This document shows, piece by piece, positions 15,679 to 15,715 of a stretch of 15,715 bases of DNA. The position numbers were made by a program, and so were the translations under genes. The stretch lies in the NCBI GenBank assembly GCA_031273385.1, contig JAISRY010000134.1, positions 1-15,715 of the forward strand, written 5' to 3'. Below the pieces are notes generated by a model. The model was not told where the DNA came from. It was given only the letters and a program-made list of their open reading frames with translations, and searched no databases. The stretch is from Tannerellaceae bacterium (lineage in GTDB: Bacteria; Bacteroidota; Bacteroidia; Bacteroidales; Tannerellaceae). Positions within the stretch are counted from its first letter, which is position 1; every line of letters starts with the position of its first letter.

Positions 15679-15712
15679 CAAATACTAATCTTATGAAAAA
15701 GAGTTTTACAAA
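15679..15712 (-). promoter_or_regulatory. Leftward Bacteroides-type promoter of the candidate RNA
   Basis: On the - strand TTTG (15712-15709) is followed after 21 bp by TAGTATTTG (15687-15679), close to the -33 TTTG / -7 TAnnTTTG consensus with one extra base in the -7 box, and then by the C-rich start CACCCCC. Transcription would begin near 15675. The -33 TTTG lies inside an 11-bp inverted repeat, 15645-15655 with 15702-15712. Confidence 0.55.
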
Positions 15713-15715
15713 AAT

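Overview
The window looks like a chromosomal segment of a Bacteroidales bacterium. It carries two SusC/SusD-type outer-membrane nutrient-uptake gene sets, Bacteroidetes-style lipoprotein signals, a secreted GH95-type fucosidase, and -33 TTTG / -7 TAnnTTTG promoter-like motifs. GC content appears close to half by eye. A Parabacteroides- or Tannerella-like host would fit, but nothing in the window fixes the genus.

Layout. Bases 1-3775 (+ strand) hold the C-terminal two thirds of a SusC-like TonB-dependent transporter followed by its SusD-like lipoprotein. Bases 3776-4297 are a convergent intergenic zone packed with palindromic repeats. From 4298 to 14468 every gene is on the - strand. In transcription order these are an MsbA-type ABC exporter (14468-12621), a GH95 lipoprotein glycosidase (12579-10162), a 300-bp repeat element (10162-9862), a promoter region, and a second set made of SusC (9555-6424), a SusD-like_2 family lipoprotein (6404-4839) and a small putative lipid-binding lipoprotein (4807-4298). 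Bases 14469-15715 have no convincing protein gene. They contain a long inverted repeat flanked by heptamer repeats, further dispersed repeats, and at the right edge a leftward promoter driving what looks like an orphan structured RNA.

How the genes fit together. The two SusC/SusD pairs should each import an oligomeric nutrient across the outer membrane using TonB. The second set has the SusD-like_2 plus small lipoprotein arrangement, and its substrate cannot be read from the sequence. The GH95 enzyme keeps the fucosidase-type active site and probably removes terminal L-fucose from glycans at the cell envelope, which could make it a partner of either transporter. The ABC exporter lies 41 bp upstream of it and may be co-transcribed, although its family usually moves lipids or drugs rather than sugars. 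No regulator (hybrid two-component system, SusR, ECF sigma/anti-sigma pair) lies in the window.

The most unusual content is non-coding: (a) a promoter-driven candidate RNA at about 15675-15430 with mutually exclusive helices; (b) a composite inverted element at 9862-10162 whose outer end lies in the stop codon of the GH95 gene; (c) at least five dispersed copies of one repeat core, two of them next to a GTATGCATAC palindrome; (d) a 52-bp perfect inverted repeat at 14659-14882.
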